In this document: positions 1 through 9,219 of the stretch, piece by piece | How positions within the stretch are numbered: the first letter of the stretch is position 1 | Layout of the letters: every line of letters begins with the position of its first letter | Source of the DNA: Pseudomonas tensinigenes | Lineage (GTDB): Bacteria > Pseudomonadota > Gammaproteobacteria > Pseudomonadales > Pseudomonadaceae | Direction: 5' to 3' | NCBI RefSeq assembly: GCF_014268445.2 | Contig: NZ_CP077089.1 | Span: forward strand, 2,845,501 to 2,909,500 | DNA length: 64,000 bases | Translations under genes and position numbers: made by a program | Notes under the pieces: generated by a model | The model's database searches: none | The model's input: the letters and a program-made list of their open reading frames with translations, nothing else | What the model was told of the DNA's origin: nothing

Positions 1-2
1 TC

Positions 3-1148
3 GAAGTGCCGTCCAACATGCTTCTGCAGCGTTATGGCGCGCGGGTCTGGCTGACGCGGATCATGTTCACCTGGGGCGCAGCGGCCATGGCCATGGCGTT
101 CGTCAGAGGTGAAACCAGTTTCTATGTGTTGCGCTTTATTCTCGGCGCGGCCGAGGCGGGGTTCTTTCCGGGGATCATTTACTACTTCACCCAATGGCTG
201 CCGGCCTCCGAGCGCGGCAAGACCATGGCGGTATTTCTCAGCGGGTCGGCCATTGCTTCGGTGATCTCCGGCCCGGTGTCCGGTGCGTTGCTGCATATCA
301 GCGGTCTGGGCCTGCATGGCTGGCAGTGGATGTTCCTGATCGAAGGCGCGGCGTCGGTGGTGCTATGCGCATTCGTATGGTTCTGGCTGCAATCGCATCC
401 GCGTCAGGCCAAGTGGTTGAGCGAAGAGGAACGCGAAGCGCTGGTGGCGGCGATTGCCGAGGAACAGCGCGCTCGCGAGGCGTCGCAGGTGGCCAAGCCG
501 TCGATGTTCAAGCTGTTGGCGGATCGGCAGATTGCGCTGTTCTGTTTCATCTATTTCTCCATCGCACTGACCATTTACGGCGCGACGTTCTGGCTGCCGA
601 GCATGATCAAGAAGATGGGCAACCTCGGTGACTTCCAGGTCGGCCTGCTCAACTCGATCCCGTGGATCATTTCGATTGTTGCCATGTACGGTTTCGCGGC
701 CATGGCCGGCAAGTGGAAATTCCAGCAAGCCTGGGTCGCGCTGACGCTGGTGATCGCGGCGATCGGCATGTTCATGTCAACCACTGGCGGGCCGATTTTC
801 GCCTTCGTCGCCATCTGTTTCGCCGCCATCGGTTTCAAGGCTGCATCGGCACTGTTCTGGCCGATCCCGCAAAGCTATCTGGATGCGCGCATTGCCGCGG
901 CGGTGATCGCGTTGATCAACTCCATCGGCAACCTCGGCGGTTTCGTTGCGCCGACGGCGTTCGGCATCCTCGAAGAAACCACCGGCTCCATCGAGGGCGG
1001 ACTTTATGGTCTGGCGGCGACGTCGCTGATCGCGGCGGTGGTGATCTTCTTCGCCCGCACGGCGCCAGGAGCCAAAGGCAAAACCCCGGCAAAGCCCCGT
1101 GACGAGACCGCCGTTGTTGCGACGGCCAGCCCGGCCGCGAGCCACTGA
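3..1148 (+). CDS. MFS transporter, anion:cation symporter type (5' truncated)
   Basis: C-terminal part of a 12-helix major facilitator permease; the N-terminal helices lie before the window. The frame is open from the first complete codon (Glu at base 3), and the opening EVPSN segment is the conserved stretch at the end of an early transmembrane helix in the ACS (anion:cation symporter) family. GTG at base 6 is therefore not the real start. Amphipathic and hydrophobic helices alternate to about residue 350, followed by an Ala/Pro/Lys-rich cytoplasmic tail. A glucarate dehydratase family gene follows after 30 bases on the same strand, so import of an aldarate or related sugar acid is the likely role. 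Substrate assignment rests on context only; other ACS substrates such as aromatic or tartrate-like acids cannot be excluded. Confidence 0.85.
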   Translation, partial: EVPSNMLLQRYGARVWLTRIMFTWGAAAMAMAFVRGETSFYVLRFILGAAEAGFFPGIIYYFTQWLPASERGKTMAVFLSGSAIASVISGPVSGALLHISGLGLHGWQWMFLIEGAASVVLCAFVWFWLQSHPRQAKWLSEEEREALVAAIAEEQRAREASQVAKPSMFKLLADRQIALFCFIYFSIALTIYGATFWLPSMIKKMGNLGDFQVGLLNSIPWIISIVAMYGFAAMAGKWKFQQAWVALTLVIAAIGMFMSTTGGPIFAFVAICFAAIGFKAASALFWPIPQSYLDARIAAAVIALINSIGNLGGFVAPTAFGILEETTGSIEGGLYGLAATSLIAAVVIFFARTAPGAKGKTPAKPRDETAVVATASPAASH

Positions 1149-1178
1149 ATTGATTGTTGATCTGCCAGGAGCGTTATC

Positions 1179-2453
1179 TTGAAAATCACCCGCGTAACTG
1201 TGACCCCGATTGCCTTTCGCGATCCGCCGCTGCTCAACGCCAGCGGCATCCACGAACCCTTCGCCCTGCGCTCGATCATCGAGATCGAAAGCGACAACGG
1301 CTACATCGGCCTCGGCGAAAGCTATGGCGATGCCCCGGCGCTGGCGATTCAGCAGCAGTTGCAGGCGCAGTTGATCGGTCTCGATCCGTTCAACCTCAAC
1401 CAGTTGCGCGCCATCGTGCAGGCCACCGTCGCCGCGAATAAACCTGCCAGTCTCGCCGGTGCTGAACTGGCCCCCGGTTCCCACGCCAGTAAAGCAGTGA
1501 GCAATGCCTATTCGGCGTTCGAAGTGGCGTTCCTCGATCTGCAGGCGCATTACCTGAATGTGCCGCTGGTGGATCTGCTCGGCGGCGCGATTCGCGATGA
1601 AGTGCCGTTCAGCGCTTACCTGTTCTTCAAGTACGCGCAGCATGTCGATTCGCCGTACAAACCGGACAATTGGGGCGAGGCGCTCAGCGAGCAACAGATC
1701 GTTGCGCAGGCTGCGCGGATGATCGAGGCATACGGCTTCAAGAGCATCAAGCTCAAGGCCGGTACGTTGCCGCCAGAGCATGAAGTGGCGTGCATCAAGG
1801 CGCTGAAAAAAGCCTTCCCCGGTTACCCGTTGCGCATCGACCCGAATGGCAACTGGTCATTGGAAACCTCGATTCGCATGGCTGAATTGCTCGGCGATGA
1901 TCTGCAGTATTACGAAGACCCGACCCCGGGTCTCGACGGCATGGCTGAGCTGCACAAGCGCACTGGTCTGCCGCTGGCGACCAATATGGTGGTCACCGAT
2001 TTCGACGAATTCCGCCGCAGCATCGCGCAAAACAGCGTGCAGATTGTTCTCGCCGACCACCATTACTGGGGCGGCCTGCGCGACACGCAGACGCTGGCGA
2101 AAATGTGCGTTGTGTTCGGCGTTGGTGTGTCGATGCATTCCAATTCGCACCTGGGCATCAGCCTGATGGCGATGGCGCATGTCGCGGCGGCGGTGCCGAA
2201 TCTTGATTACGCCTGCGATACGCATTACCCGTGGCAGGAGCCGGATGAAGAAGTGATCAAGGGCGGCAAACTGCCGATTGTCGATGGCTGCGTGAAGATC
2301 ACCCGAGCGCCGGGGCTTGGGCTGGAACTGGACCATGAGCAGTTGGGCAAGCTGCATGATCAGTACCTGACGTGCGGGATTCGCCAGCGTGATGATGTGC
2401 GGCAGATGCAGCGGTACAAGCCGGATTGGAAGGCAGTTAAACCGAGGTTTTGA
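1179..2453 (+). CDS. gudD: Glucarate dehydratase family protein (enolase superfamily)
   Basis: Enolase-superfamily sugar-acid dehydratase of 424 residues, expected to turn D-glucarate (or idarate) into 5-keto-4-deoxyglucarate. The catalytic set is visible: KxK at K191/K193, metal ligands near D221, E246 and N269, and the D293/H320 dyad in LADHHYW and MHSNSH contexts. These follow the GlucD order. The length is typical, but loops around the active site differ from Escherichia GudD (for example YYEDPTPG where GudD has an AEDPCG-type loop), so the GudX-like related-protein branch is a real alternative. It lies 30 bases after an MFS permease in an apparent two-gene operon, and a ketoglutarate-semialdehyde dehydrogenase that could complete the pathway lies about 13 kb away. 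A REP pair follows the stop. Confidence 0.85.
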   Translation: MKITRVTVTPIAFRDPPLLNASGIHEPFALRSIIEIESDNGYIGLGESYGDAPALAIQQQLQAQLIGLDPFNLNQLRAIVQATVAANKPASLAGAELAPGSHASKAVSNAYSAFEVAFLDLQAHYLNVPLVDLLGGAIRDEVPFSAYLFFKYAQHVDSPYKPDNWGEALSEQQIVAQAARMIEAYGFKSIKLKAGTLPPEHEVACIKALKKAFPGYPLRIDPNGNWSLETSIRMAELLGDDLQYYEDPTPGLDGMAELHKRTGLPLATNMVVTDFDEFRRSIAQNSVQIVLADHHYWGGLRDTQTLAKMCVVFGVGVSMHSNSHLGISLMAMAHVAAAVPNLDYACDTHYPWQEPDEEVIKGGKLPIVDGCVKITRAPGLGLELDHEQLGKLHDQYLTCGIRQRDDVRQMQRYKPDWKAVKPRF

Positions 2454-2472
2454 GGTTGCCATTGCCGGCCTC

Positions 2473-2539
2473 TTCGCGAGCAGGCTCGCTCCCACAGGGG
2501 AAATGCATTCCAAGGTGTGGGAGCGAGCCTGCTCGCGAA
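2473..2539. repeat. REP doublet (REPIN)
   Basis: Two REP palindromes in inverted orientation: the motif tcgcgagcaggctcgctccc and its reverse complement, separated by about 20 bases (ggggaaatgcattccaagg). It lies between the glucarate dehydratase stop and the convergent LysR gene, so it can form a large hairpin at the 3' end of both transcripts. The same motif recurs in four other intergenic gaps of this window. Confidence 0.93.
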
Positions 2540-2557
2540 TGGCTGCGACTCATTCCC

Positions 2558-3442
2558 TCAGAGTGTATGAATCAGCCAATCCCGAAACGCTTTCAGCGAC
2601 GGCAAATTCTCATTACGCGGCGGATACACCAAGTAGTAGCTGCGTCGACTGGTGATCGGCTCGCCCAGTTGCAGCAGTTCACCATTCAACAACTCATCCT
2701 CGACCAGAATCCGTGGCACCAAGCCCACGCCAATATTCGCCCGCACCGCCTGAATCAAGTGCGAAGTCATTTCAAAGCTTGGCCCGATGCGCATACCGCG
2801 ATGCGGCAAACCGTGATGGCTGAACCATTCCGCCCACGCTTGGGCATTGCTGCTGACATTGAGCAGCAGTTGCCCGGCAATCTGTTGTTCGGCGTCATTG
2901 CGCTCGGCGGCGGACAGTTGCGCACTGGCGATCACCACCAGTTCCTCGGTGTGCAAGGGCAGGGCGGTCAGCCCCGGCCAGTCACCGCCACCGACACAGA
3001 TTGCTGCATCGATTTCGCTGGTATCGAAGTCGATTGCTTCGATGCGCGAATGCAAATGCACGGTCATGCCCGGGTGCGCGGTGTAGAAATCCTTCAAACG
3101 TGGCAGCAACCATTTCGAGCCGAAGGTCGGCAGCGTCGCCAGGCGCAAGCTGTGAATGCCCGAGCCGAACGCCATGGCCTGCAAGGTCGCGCTGCGAATC
3201 TGCCCAAGCGCTTCGGCGAGTTCGCGCTGATACATGCGCCCGACATCGGTCAGCACCACTTGCCGACCTTCGCGGCTGAACAAGCGCATGCCGAGCATCT
3301 TCTCGAGAATCTGCACCTGACGGCTGACCGCACTCTGCGTCAGCGACAGTTCGTGGGCGGCGCGGGTGTAGCTTTCATGGCGCGCGGCGGCCTCGAAGGC
3401 CAGCAATAACGACATGGAGGGGGTGAGCGTGCGCGGATTCAT
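2558..3442 (-). CDS. LysR-family transcriptional regulator (GcvA-like)
   Basis: LysR regulator of 294 residues. The N-terminal winged helix-turn-helix occupies about residues 10-68, with the recognition segment LTQSAVSRQVQILE, and a type 2 periplasmic-binding-like effector domain runs from about 95 to the end. It is transcribed divergently from the ydiJ-like gene, with 157 bases between the two starts, which makes that dehydrogenase its most likely target. The sequence resembles the GcvA branch that controls amino acid and oxidoreductase genes. I could not pick out a convincing T-N11-A operator in the shared gap. The 3' end faces the glucarate dehydratase gene across a REP pair. Confidence 0.93.
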   Translation of the reverse strand: MNPRTLTPSMSLLLAFEAAARHESYTRAAHELSLTQSAVSRQVQILEKMLGMRLFSREGRQVVLTDVGRMYQRELAEALGQIRSATLQAMAFGSGIHSLRLATLPTFGSKWLLPRLKDFYTAHPGMTVHLHSRIEAIDFDTSEIDAAICVGGGDWPGLTALPLHTEELVVIASAQLSAAERNDAEQQIAGQLLLNVSSNAQAWAEWFSHHGLPHRGMRIGPSFEMTSHLIQAVRANIGVGLVPRILVEDELLNGELLQLGEPITSRRSYYLVYPPRNENLPSLKAFRDWLIHTL

Positions 3443-3599
3443 TCGTAAAAGTCATCAATAGCGGGTCGAATTTACGGTTGTCCCGGCGTTCGCCAGCAAT
3501 GAACATGGGCACCATGAGATGGCGGAGCCTGACGTAATCATTCGTTGCGTACAACTGTTTACCGCCACGCGGCCCGATTTGACCGAGATGACCTGACCG

Positions 3600-6500
3600 A
3601 TGATTGCCCAGCTGTCCCCCGCCAACGCCCTGACCAGCGATTACCAGCAGTTCCTCAAAGCCCTGAAAGCCAGCGGCTTTCGCGGTGAGATCAGCGCCGA
3701 CTACGCCAGCCGCGTGGTGCTGGCGACTGACAACTCGATCTATCAGCGCCTGCCGCAAGCGGCGGTGTTTCCGCTGGATGCCGAGGACGTGGCGCGGGTG
3801 GCGCGGTTGATCGCCGAGCCGGCGTATCAGCAAGTGGTGATCACTCCGCGCGGCGGTGGCACCGGCACCAACGGCCAATCGCTGACCGACGGCATCGTCG
3901 TCGATCTGTCGCGGCACATGAACCGCATCCTCGAAATCAACGTCGAGCAGCGCTGGGTGCGGGTGCAGGCCGGGGTGGTCAAGGACCAGCTCAATGCCGC
4001 GCTGAAATCCGCCGGGCTGTTTTTCGCCCCGGAGTTGTCGACCTCCAACCGCGCCACCGTCGGCGGCATGATCAACACCGATGCCAGTGGTCAGGGCAGT
4101 TGCACCTACGGCAAGACCCGCGACCACGTGCTCGAACTCGACATGGTCTTGCGCGGTGGCGAGCGCCTGCGCGGTTTGCCCCTTGAGGAAACTGAGCTTG
4201 AAGCGTTGTGCGCCCGCGAAGATCGCGTCGGTGAGGTCTATCGCTGCGCGCGGCAGATCATTGATGAGCAGGGTGAACTGATCAAACAGCGCTTCCCCGA
4301 TCTCAACCGCTGCCTGACCGGTTATGACCTCGCGCATCTGCGTGAGGCTGACCAGCGTTTCAACCTCAACAGCGTGCTGTGCGGTGCTGAAGGCTCGCTG
4401 GGTTTTGTCGTTGAGGCGCGGTTGAATGTGTTGCCGATTCCCAAGCACACGATGCTGGTGAACATCCGCTACGCCGGGTTCATGGACGCACTGCGCGATG
4501 CGCGGGCCTTGATGGCACTCAAGCCATTGTCGATCGAAACCGTCGACTCGAAAGTGCTGTTGCTGGCGATGCAGGACATCGTCTGGCACGGCGTCGCCGA
4601 GTATTTCCCGGAAAGCGCCGAGCGGCCGACCTTGGGCATCAATCTGGTGGAGTTTTGCGGCGACGATCCGGAGGATTTGCAGCGCCGGGTCGAAGCGTTC
4701 GTCGACCACTTGAGCTGCGACCGCACGGTTGAGCGTTTGGGCCACACGCTGGCGGTCGGTCATGCGGCGGTGAACAAGGTCTACGGCATGCGTAAACGTG
4801 CGGTGGGCCTGCTCGGCAACGTCGCCGGTGAAGCGCGGCCGCAGCCGTTCGTTGAAGACACCGCAGTGCCGCCGCAGCACTTGGCCGAGTACATCGCCGA
4901 GTTGCGCGACCTGCTCGACAGCCATGGTTTGCAGTACGGCATGTTCGGTCACGTCGATGCAGGCGTGCTGCACGTGCGGCCGATCCTCGACATGAAAGAC
5001 CCGCAACAAGCGGCGCTGGTGCGCCCGGTGTCCGATGGCGTCGCCGCGCTGACCCAGCGTTACGGTGGCCTGTTGTGGGGCGAGCACGGCAAAGGCTTGC
5101 GCTCGGAATACGCGCCGGCATTTTTCGGTGAGCTGTATCCGGCACTGCAAGCCTTGAAGGCCGCGTTCGACCCGTTCAACCAGTTCAACCCGGGCAAGAT
5201 CGCCACCGCGGCGAACACCGGCGCCGCACTGCTGAAAATCGACGAAGTGACTCTGCGCGGCGAACTCGACCGGCAGATCGACGAAAAGGTCTGGCAAAGC
5301 TACGGCGCGGCCATGCATTGCAACGGCAACGGCGCCTGCTACAACTTCGATCCCGATGACGCGATGTGCCCGTCATGGAAAGCCACCCGTGAACGCGCTC
5401 AGTCGCCCAAGGGCCGCGCCTCGTTGATCCGCGAGTGGCTGCGTTTGCAGGGCGAGGCGGGTGTCGACGTGTTGTCCGATGCGATTCGCAAGCCGGCGTT
5501 TTTCAGCGCGTTGTGGCAGCGCTGGCGCAACAGCCGTACGCAGGCCGAAGACTTCTCCCATGAAGTCTATGACGCCATGGCCGGTTGCCTGGCGTGCAAA
5601 TCCTGCGCAGGGCAGTGCCCGGTGAAGGTCAATGTGCCGGAGTTTCGTTCGCGCTTTCTCGAGCTGTATCACAGCCGGTATCTGCGCCCGGCGCGGGATT
5701 ATCTGATCGCCTCGCTGGAGTACAGCATTCCGTACATGGCGCGGATTCCGGCGCTGTACAACGGGTTGATGGGCGCCTCATTCGTTCGCAGCCTGCTGGA
5801 ACGGGTCGGCGGCATGATCGACGTGCCGTTGCTCAGTCGTTTTGATTTCCATGCGGCGATGCGCCGTTGGCAGGTGCAACCGGCGAAGGTTTCGACGTTG
5901 TCGGCGCTGACCGAGGCGCAACGTGCGCGCAGTGTGGTCATCGTGCAGGACGCCTTCACGCGCTACTTCGAAGCGCCGCTGTTGGCCGATCTGGTCGAAT
6001 TGATTTCGCGCCTCGGCTATCAGGTGTATCTGGCACCGTTCAGCGCCAACGGCAAGCCGTTGCATGTGCAGGGCTTCCTCTCGGCGTTCAACCGCGCGGC
6101 GTTGCGCAATGCGCGGCAGTTGCGTGAATTGGCCGATGTGGGCGTGCCGTTGTTGGGCCTCGATCCGGCGATGACGCTGGTGTATCGCCAGGAATACCTG
6201 AAAGTGCCGGGCATGCAGCAATGCCCGGAGGTGGCATTGGTTCAGGAGTGGTTGCTCAAGGTGATGCCGGAGCAGGCGCCACAGGATGCAACCGCGTCGT
6301 TCCGACTGCTGGCCCACTGCACCGAGAAAACCAACGCCCCGGCCGCCACCCGCCAGTGGGAACAGGTATTCGAACGCGCAGGATTGAAGCTGGCCACGCA
6401 AGCCACCGGTTGCTGCGGCATGTCCGGCACGTATGGCCACGAAGCGCGCAATCGCCAAACCTCAGCGGTGATCTACGAGCAGTCGTGGGCACGTCAGATA

Positions 6501-6626
6501 GACGCGCCGACAGAGCAGGGCGAAGCACTGGCCACGGGGTATTCCTGCCGCAGTCAGGTCAAGCGCCAGTCGGATCAGGCACTGCGCCACCCGTTGCAGG
6601 TGCTGCTTGAGGTTCAGCGTCGCTGA
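3600..6626 (+). CDS. ydiJ: FAD/Fe-S D-2-hydroxyglutarate dehydrogenase-type protein (YdiJ family)
   Basis: Large (1008 residue) three-part oxidoreductase. An N-terminal FAD-binding type 4 domain (PRGGGTGTNGQS motif near residue 85) and an FAD-oxidase C-terminal domain are followed by cysteine-rich iron-sulfur modules: CNGNGAC from C574 with a downstream MCPS, and CLACKSCAGQCP from C663. A CCG-type domain ends the protein, with the GCCGMSG motif at C938-C939. Order and length match YdiJ, which oxidises D-2-hydroxyglutarate to 2-oxoglutarate in Escherichia; in pseudomonads the substrate could also be another D-2-hydroxyacid. It is divergent from a LysR gene. Its last 68 bases overlap the 3' end of the convergent pqiA-like gene, an unusually long coding overlap. 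Confidence 0.88.
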   Translation: MIAQLSPANALTSDYQQFLKALKASGFRGEISADYASRVVLATDNSIYQRLPQAAVFPLDAEDVARVARLIAEPAYQQVVITPRGGGTGTNGQSLTDGIVVDLSRHMNRILEINVEQRWVRVQAGVVKDQLNAALKSAGLFFAPELSTSNRATVGGMINTDASGQGSCTYGKTRDHVLELDMVLRGGERLRGLPLEETELEALCAREDRVGEVYRCARQIIDEQGELIKQRFPDLNRCLTGYDLAHLREADQRFNLNSVLCGAEGSLGFVVEARLNVLPIPKHTMLVNIRYAGFMDALRDARALMALKPLSIETVDSKVLLLAMQDIVWHGVAEYFPESAERPTLGINLVEFCGDDPEDLQRRVEAFVDHLSCDRTVERLGHTLAVGHAAVNKVYGMRKRAVGLLGNVAGEARPQPFVEDTAVPPQHLAEYIAELRDLLDSHGLQYGMFGHVDAGVLHVRPILDMKDPQQAALVRPVSDGVAALTQRYGGLLWGEHGKGLRSEYAPAFFGELYPALQALKAAFDPFNQFNPGKIATAANTGAALLKIDEVTLRGELDRQIDEKVWQSYGAAMHCNGNGACYNFDPDDAMCPSWKATRERAQSPKGRASLIREWLRLQGEAGVDVLSDAIRKPAFFSALWQRWRNSRTQAEDFSHEVYDAMAGCLACKSCAGQCPVKVNVPEFRSRFLELYHSRYLRPARDYLIASLEYSIPYMARIPALYNGLMGASFVRSLLERVGGMIDVPLLSRFDFHAAMRRWQVQPAKVSTLSALTEAQRARSVVIVQDAFTRYFEAPLLADLVELISRLGYQVYLAPFSANGKPLHVQGFLSAFNRAALRNARQLRELADVGVPLLGLDPAMTLVYRQEYLKVPGMQQCPEVALVQEWLLKVMPEQAPQDATASFRLLAHCTEKTNAPAATRQWEQVFERAGLKLATQATGCCGMSGTYGHEARNRQTSAVIYEQSWARQIDAPTEQGEALATGYSCRSQVKRQSDQALRHPLQVLLEVQRR

Positions 6627-7245
6627 GGGATTCGTCCGTGTCCTTGTCCCAGATCAGGCGCGGATCGAAACTCATCGCTGCGAGCATGGTGAACACCACG
6701 ACCAGGCCGAAAAACAGAATGCCCGGTCGTGGCTCGATATCGCCCAGCGCCTGAAACTTCACCAATGCTGCGACCAGCGCCACCACCAGCACGTCGAGCA
6801 TCGACCAATAGCCGATCAGCTCGACGAAGCGGAACAGCTTCGAGCGCTCTTTGCGCGCCCAGGCGCTGTCGCGCTGCACGGTCATCAGCAGCAGCGTCAG
6901 GGCGACGAACTTGACTCCCGGCACGGCGATGCTGGCGATGAAAATGATCAGCGCGATGTCCCAGGCGCCGTGCTCCCAGAACTCCAGCACGCCGCTCATG
7001 ATCGTGCTGTCGGCGCCGCTGCCGAGCATGGTGGTGTTCATCACCGGCAGCAGATTGGCCGGCACGTAAAACGCCAGCGCCGCGAGCATGTAGGCCCAAG
7101 TGCGCGCCAGTGAATTGGTCTTGCGCCGGTGCAGCGGCGCGTCGCAACGCGGGCACTCGTGCGGCTCGTCGGTCATGTCGCAAGCCAGCCCGCAGCTGTG
7201 GCACAGGCACAGATTGAGTTCGCTGGCAGTCGGTGGCCGTTTCAT
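6559..7245 (-). CDS. PqiA/LetA-domain inner-membrane protein, downstream half
   Basis: Protein of 228 residues with an N-terminal four-cysteine zinc-ribbon-like knuckle (CHSCG with CPRC after a spacer of about 20 residues) and four hydrophobic helices, which is one LetA/PqiA domain. Fused versions such as PqiA and YebS/LetA act as inner-membrane partners of MCE-domain proteins in lipid traffic across the envelope. The ATG at 7245 is chosen because it overlaps the upstream pqiA-like stop by four bases (ATGA), showing translational coupling; longer in-frame starts would run through that gene. No MCE (PqiB) gene follows. The 3' end instead overlaps convergent ydiJ. The C-terminal tail is Asp/Ala/Pro-rich. 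Confidence 0.85.
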   Translation of the reverse strand: MKRPPTASELNLCLCHSCGLACDMTDEPHECPRCDAPLHRRKTNSLARTWAYMLAALAFYVPANLLPVMNTTMLGSGADSTIMSGVLEFWEHGAWDIALIIFIASIAVPGVKFVALTLLLMTVQRDSAWARKERSKLFRFVELIGYWSMLDVLVVALVAALVKFQALGDIEPRPGILFFGLVVVFTMLAAMSFDPRLIWDKDTDESLSDAEPQAAPATGGAVPDPTGA

Positions 7246-7838
7246 AGAATGTCCCAGAGGTCGCGGATATCGCGGCCGGCAATCCTGATCATCATCAGGC
7301 TCAGCACGGCCAGTGCGAACAGGCCGATGCCGGGCAACACGTCGAGCAATCCGGCCAGTTTGAACACCGCCACCATCGCTCCGAGCAGGCATACCTCAAG
7401 CATGCTCCACGGCCGCAGGGTTTCCAGCCAGCGCATGCACAGCTTGAAGCCCGGCGCGCGTCGCGATGACAGCGCGAAACTAAGCACCCAGATCAGCAGC
7501 ACCAGTTGAAATGCCGGGGCAATGATGATCGAAATCGCCGCGACCATCGCCATGAACGTGATCGGCCCCTGACTCAGCGCCAGCACTGAATCCCACAGCG
7601 TCGCGCTGTTTTTCAGGCCTTTGAGACTGATGCTCATCACCGGATAGAAATTGGCGAACAGCCATAACATCGCCGCTGTGAAGGTCAAGGCCAGGCGCTG
7701 TTCGACGGTCAAACCGTTGAAGCGCTGCAGTACGCCGCCGCAGCGCACGCACGAGGTTTTCTGGTGTTTGGCCAGCACGGCTTTTTCGTACACACAGTCG
7801 CAGTGCTCGCAAATGATCAGGTGTTCGGTGTTGACCAT
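7242..7838 (-). CDS. PqiA/LetA-domain inner-membrane protein, upstream half
   Basis: Protein of 198 residues opening MVNTEHLIICEHCD, with a zinc-ribbon-like cysteine set (CEHC and CVRC) followed by four predicted membrane helices, the other half of a PqiA-type protein. ATG at 7838 is preferred because the family begins just before the first CxxC pair; a GTG at 7883 would add 15 residues. Its stop overlaps the start of the second LetA-domain gene in an ATGA arrangement, so the two probably form a heteromeric equivalent of single-chain PqiA. Role in envelope lipid homeostasis is inferred from the family. Confidence 0.85.
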   Translation of the reverse strand: MVNTEHLIICEHCDCVYEKAVLAKHQKTSCVRCGGVLQRFNGLTVEQRLALTFTAAMLWLFANFYPVMSISLKGLKNSATLWDSVLALSQGPITFMAMVAAISIIIAPAFQLVLLIWVLSFALSSRRAPGFKLCMRWLETLRPWSMLEVCLLGAMVAVFKLAGLLDVLPGIGLFALAVLSLMMIRIAGRDIRDLWDIL

Positions 7839-7929
7839 GGACAACGCTCGACAGCAAGCCGCAAGGGCAGGGGACTTGATCACTATAGAAGCCTGAGGCT
7901 ATTGGGCAACTTGTGCGGCTGAGGTTTTC

Positions 7930-7944
7930 TGAGAATCACTATCG
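7930..7944. promoter_or_regulatory. Possible Fur-like site
   Basis: The 15-mer TGAGAATCACTATCG matches 11 of 14 informative positions of the 7-1-7 Fur consensus TGATAATNATTATCA. It lies in the 208-base gap between the pqiA-like pair and the DUF1624 gene, so it could act on either. It is a single weak match; the neighbouring gene products give no independent link to iron. Confidence 0.25.
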
Positions 7945-8046
7945 ATTGAGCTTGGGTTTTTACTGTTTATTGTTATAAGGTAACGTGAATTTTTAGCGGT
8001 GTTCCTGCTGGGCACCTGCTGTTATCCCTTCGATTGCGAAACGCTC

Positions 8047-9216
8047 ATGACGATTGTGCTTCCTCGTTCTGCCCCGTTAGCCACTGGCCGGCTGCTGTCC
8101 ATTGATGCCCTCAGAGGCCTGGTCATTCTGTTCATGCTGCTCGACCACGTGCGTGAAACCTTTTTGCTGCATCGCCAGGTCAGCGACCCGATGGACATTG
8201 CCAGCACTGAACCGGCGCTGTTTTTCAGTCGCACCCTGGCGCATCTGTGCGCGCCGGTATTTGTGTTGCTGACGGGATTGTCGGCATGGTTGTTCGGCGA
8301 AAAGTACGCAGGCAAGGCCGATGTCAGCGCCTTTCTGTTCAAGCGTGGTCTGTTTCTGGTGCTACTGGAATTCACGTTGGTGAACTTCGCGTGGACCTTC
8401 CAGCTGCCACCGAGCGTGATTTATCTGCAAGTGATCTGGGCGATCGGCTTGAGCATGATCGCCTTGTCGCTGCTGGTCTGGCTGCCGCGCTGGCTGTTGC
8501 TGACGTTGAGCCTGATGATCATCGGCGGACACAACCTGCTCGACGCGGTGCATTTTCCAGTGGAGTCGGCGCTGCATGTGCCGTGGGCGATTTTGCATGA
8601 TCGTGGCTGGATCGAAGTCAGCGACACTCTGCGCCTGCGCACGTCGTATCCGTTGTTGCCTTGGATCGGTGTGATCGGTCTGGGTTATGCGCTGGGGCCG
8701 TGGTTCGCTCGCGGCGTTGAAGCGGGATTTCGTCAACTGCACCTGCTGATTGCTGGTAGCGCCGGACTGCTCGGTTTTGTCGGGCTGCGGCTGATCAATG
8801 GCTATGGCGAAAAACCGTGGGCCGTGGGCGACACGTCCGTGCAAACCCTGATGAGCTTTTTCAACATCACCAAGTACCCGCCGTCGTTGCTGTTTATCGC
8901 GCTGACCGTGAGCGTCGGGCTGTTGCTGCTACTGGCATTCGAACGCTTGCAGGATCGTCGCTGGATTCGCTGGTTGACCGTGTTCGGTTCGGCGCCGATG
9001 TTTTTCTACCTGCTGCATCTGTACGCGTTGAAGGTGTTGTACCTGATCGGCGTGGCCCTGTTCGGGCTGAATCAGGGCAGCTATTTCGGCTTCTCGTCAG
9101 TGGCGGCGATCTGGCTGGCGGCAGCGCTTCTGTCAATTGCGCTGTTCCCGGCCGTGCGCTGGTTCTCGGCGTTGAAGGCCCGTCGTCGCGACATCGCCTG
9201 GTTGAAGTACCTGTAA
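8047..9216 (+). CDS. DUF1624 / heparan-alpha-glucosaminide acetyltransferase-like membrane protein
   Basis: Integral membrane protein of 389 residues with about ten hydrophobic segments. The N-terminal signature RLLSIDALRGLVILFMLLDH, followed by HVRE, is typical of DUF1624 proteins, which share the acyltransferase-like membrane fold of heparan-alpha-glucosaminide N-acetyltransferase. The conserved His in LDHVRE is a candidate acetyl carrier. ATG at 8047 places this signature about 20 residues from the N-terminus; the GTG at 7999 gives an atypical extension. The gene stands alone and its stop faces a LysR gene three bases away. No substrate can be assigned; periplasmic glycan or lipid acetylation is the general family expectation. 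Confidence 0.85.
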   Translation: MTIVLPRSAPLATGRLLSIDALRGLVILFMLLDHVRETFLLHRQVSDPMDIASTEPALFFSRTLAHLCAPVFVLLTGLSAWLFGEKYAGKADVSAFLFKRGLFLVLLEFTLVNFAWTFQLPPSVIYLQVIWAIGLSMIALSLLVWLPRWLLLTLSLMIIGGHNLLDAVHFPVESALHVPWAILHDRGWIEVSDTLRLRTSYPLLPWIGVIGLGYALGPWFARGVEAGFRQLHLLIAGSAGLLGFVGLRLINGYGEKPWAVGDTSVQTLMSFFNITKYPPSLLFIALTVSVGLLLLLAFERLQDRRWIRWLTVFGSAPMFFYLLHLYALKVLYLIGVALFGLNQGSYFGFSSVAAIWLAAALLSIALFPAVRWFSALKARRRDIAWLKYL

Positions 9217-9219
9217 GCG

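Noticed and set aside
3375..5318. 647-codon minus-strand frame opposite ydiJ
   Set aside because: It overlaps both the LysR gene end and the FAD domain of ydiJ, is His/Arg/Gln-rich without family resemblance, and is a typical antisense shadow in high-GC Pseudomonas DNA.
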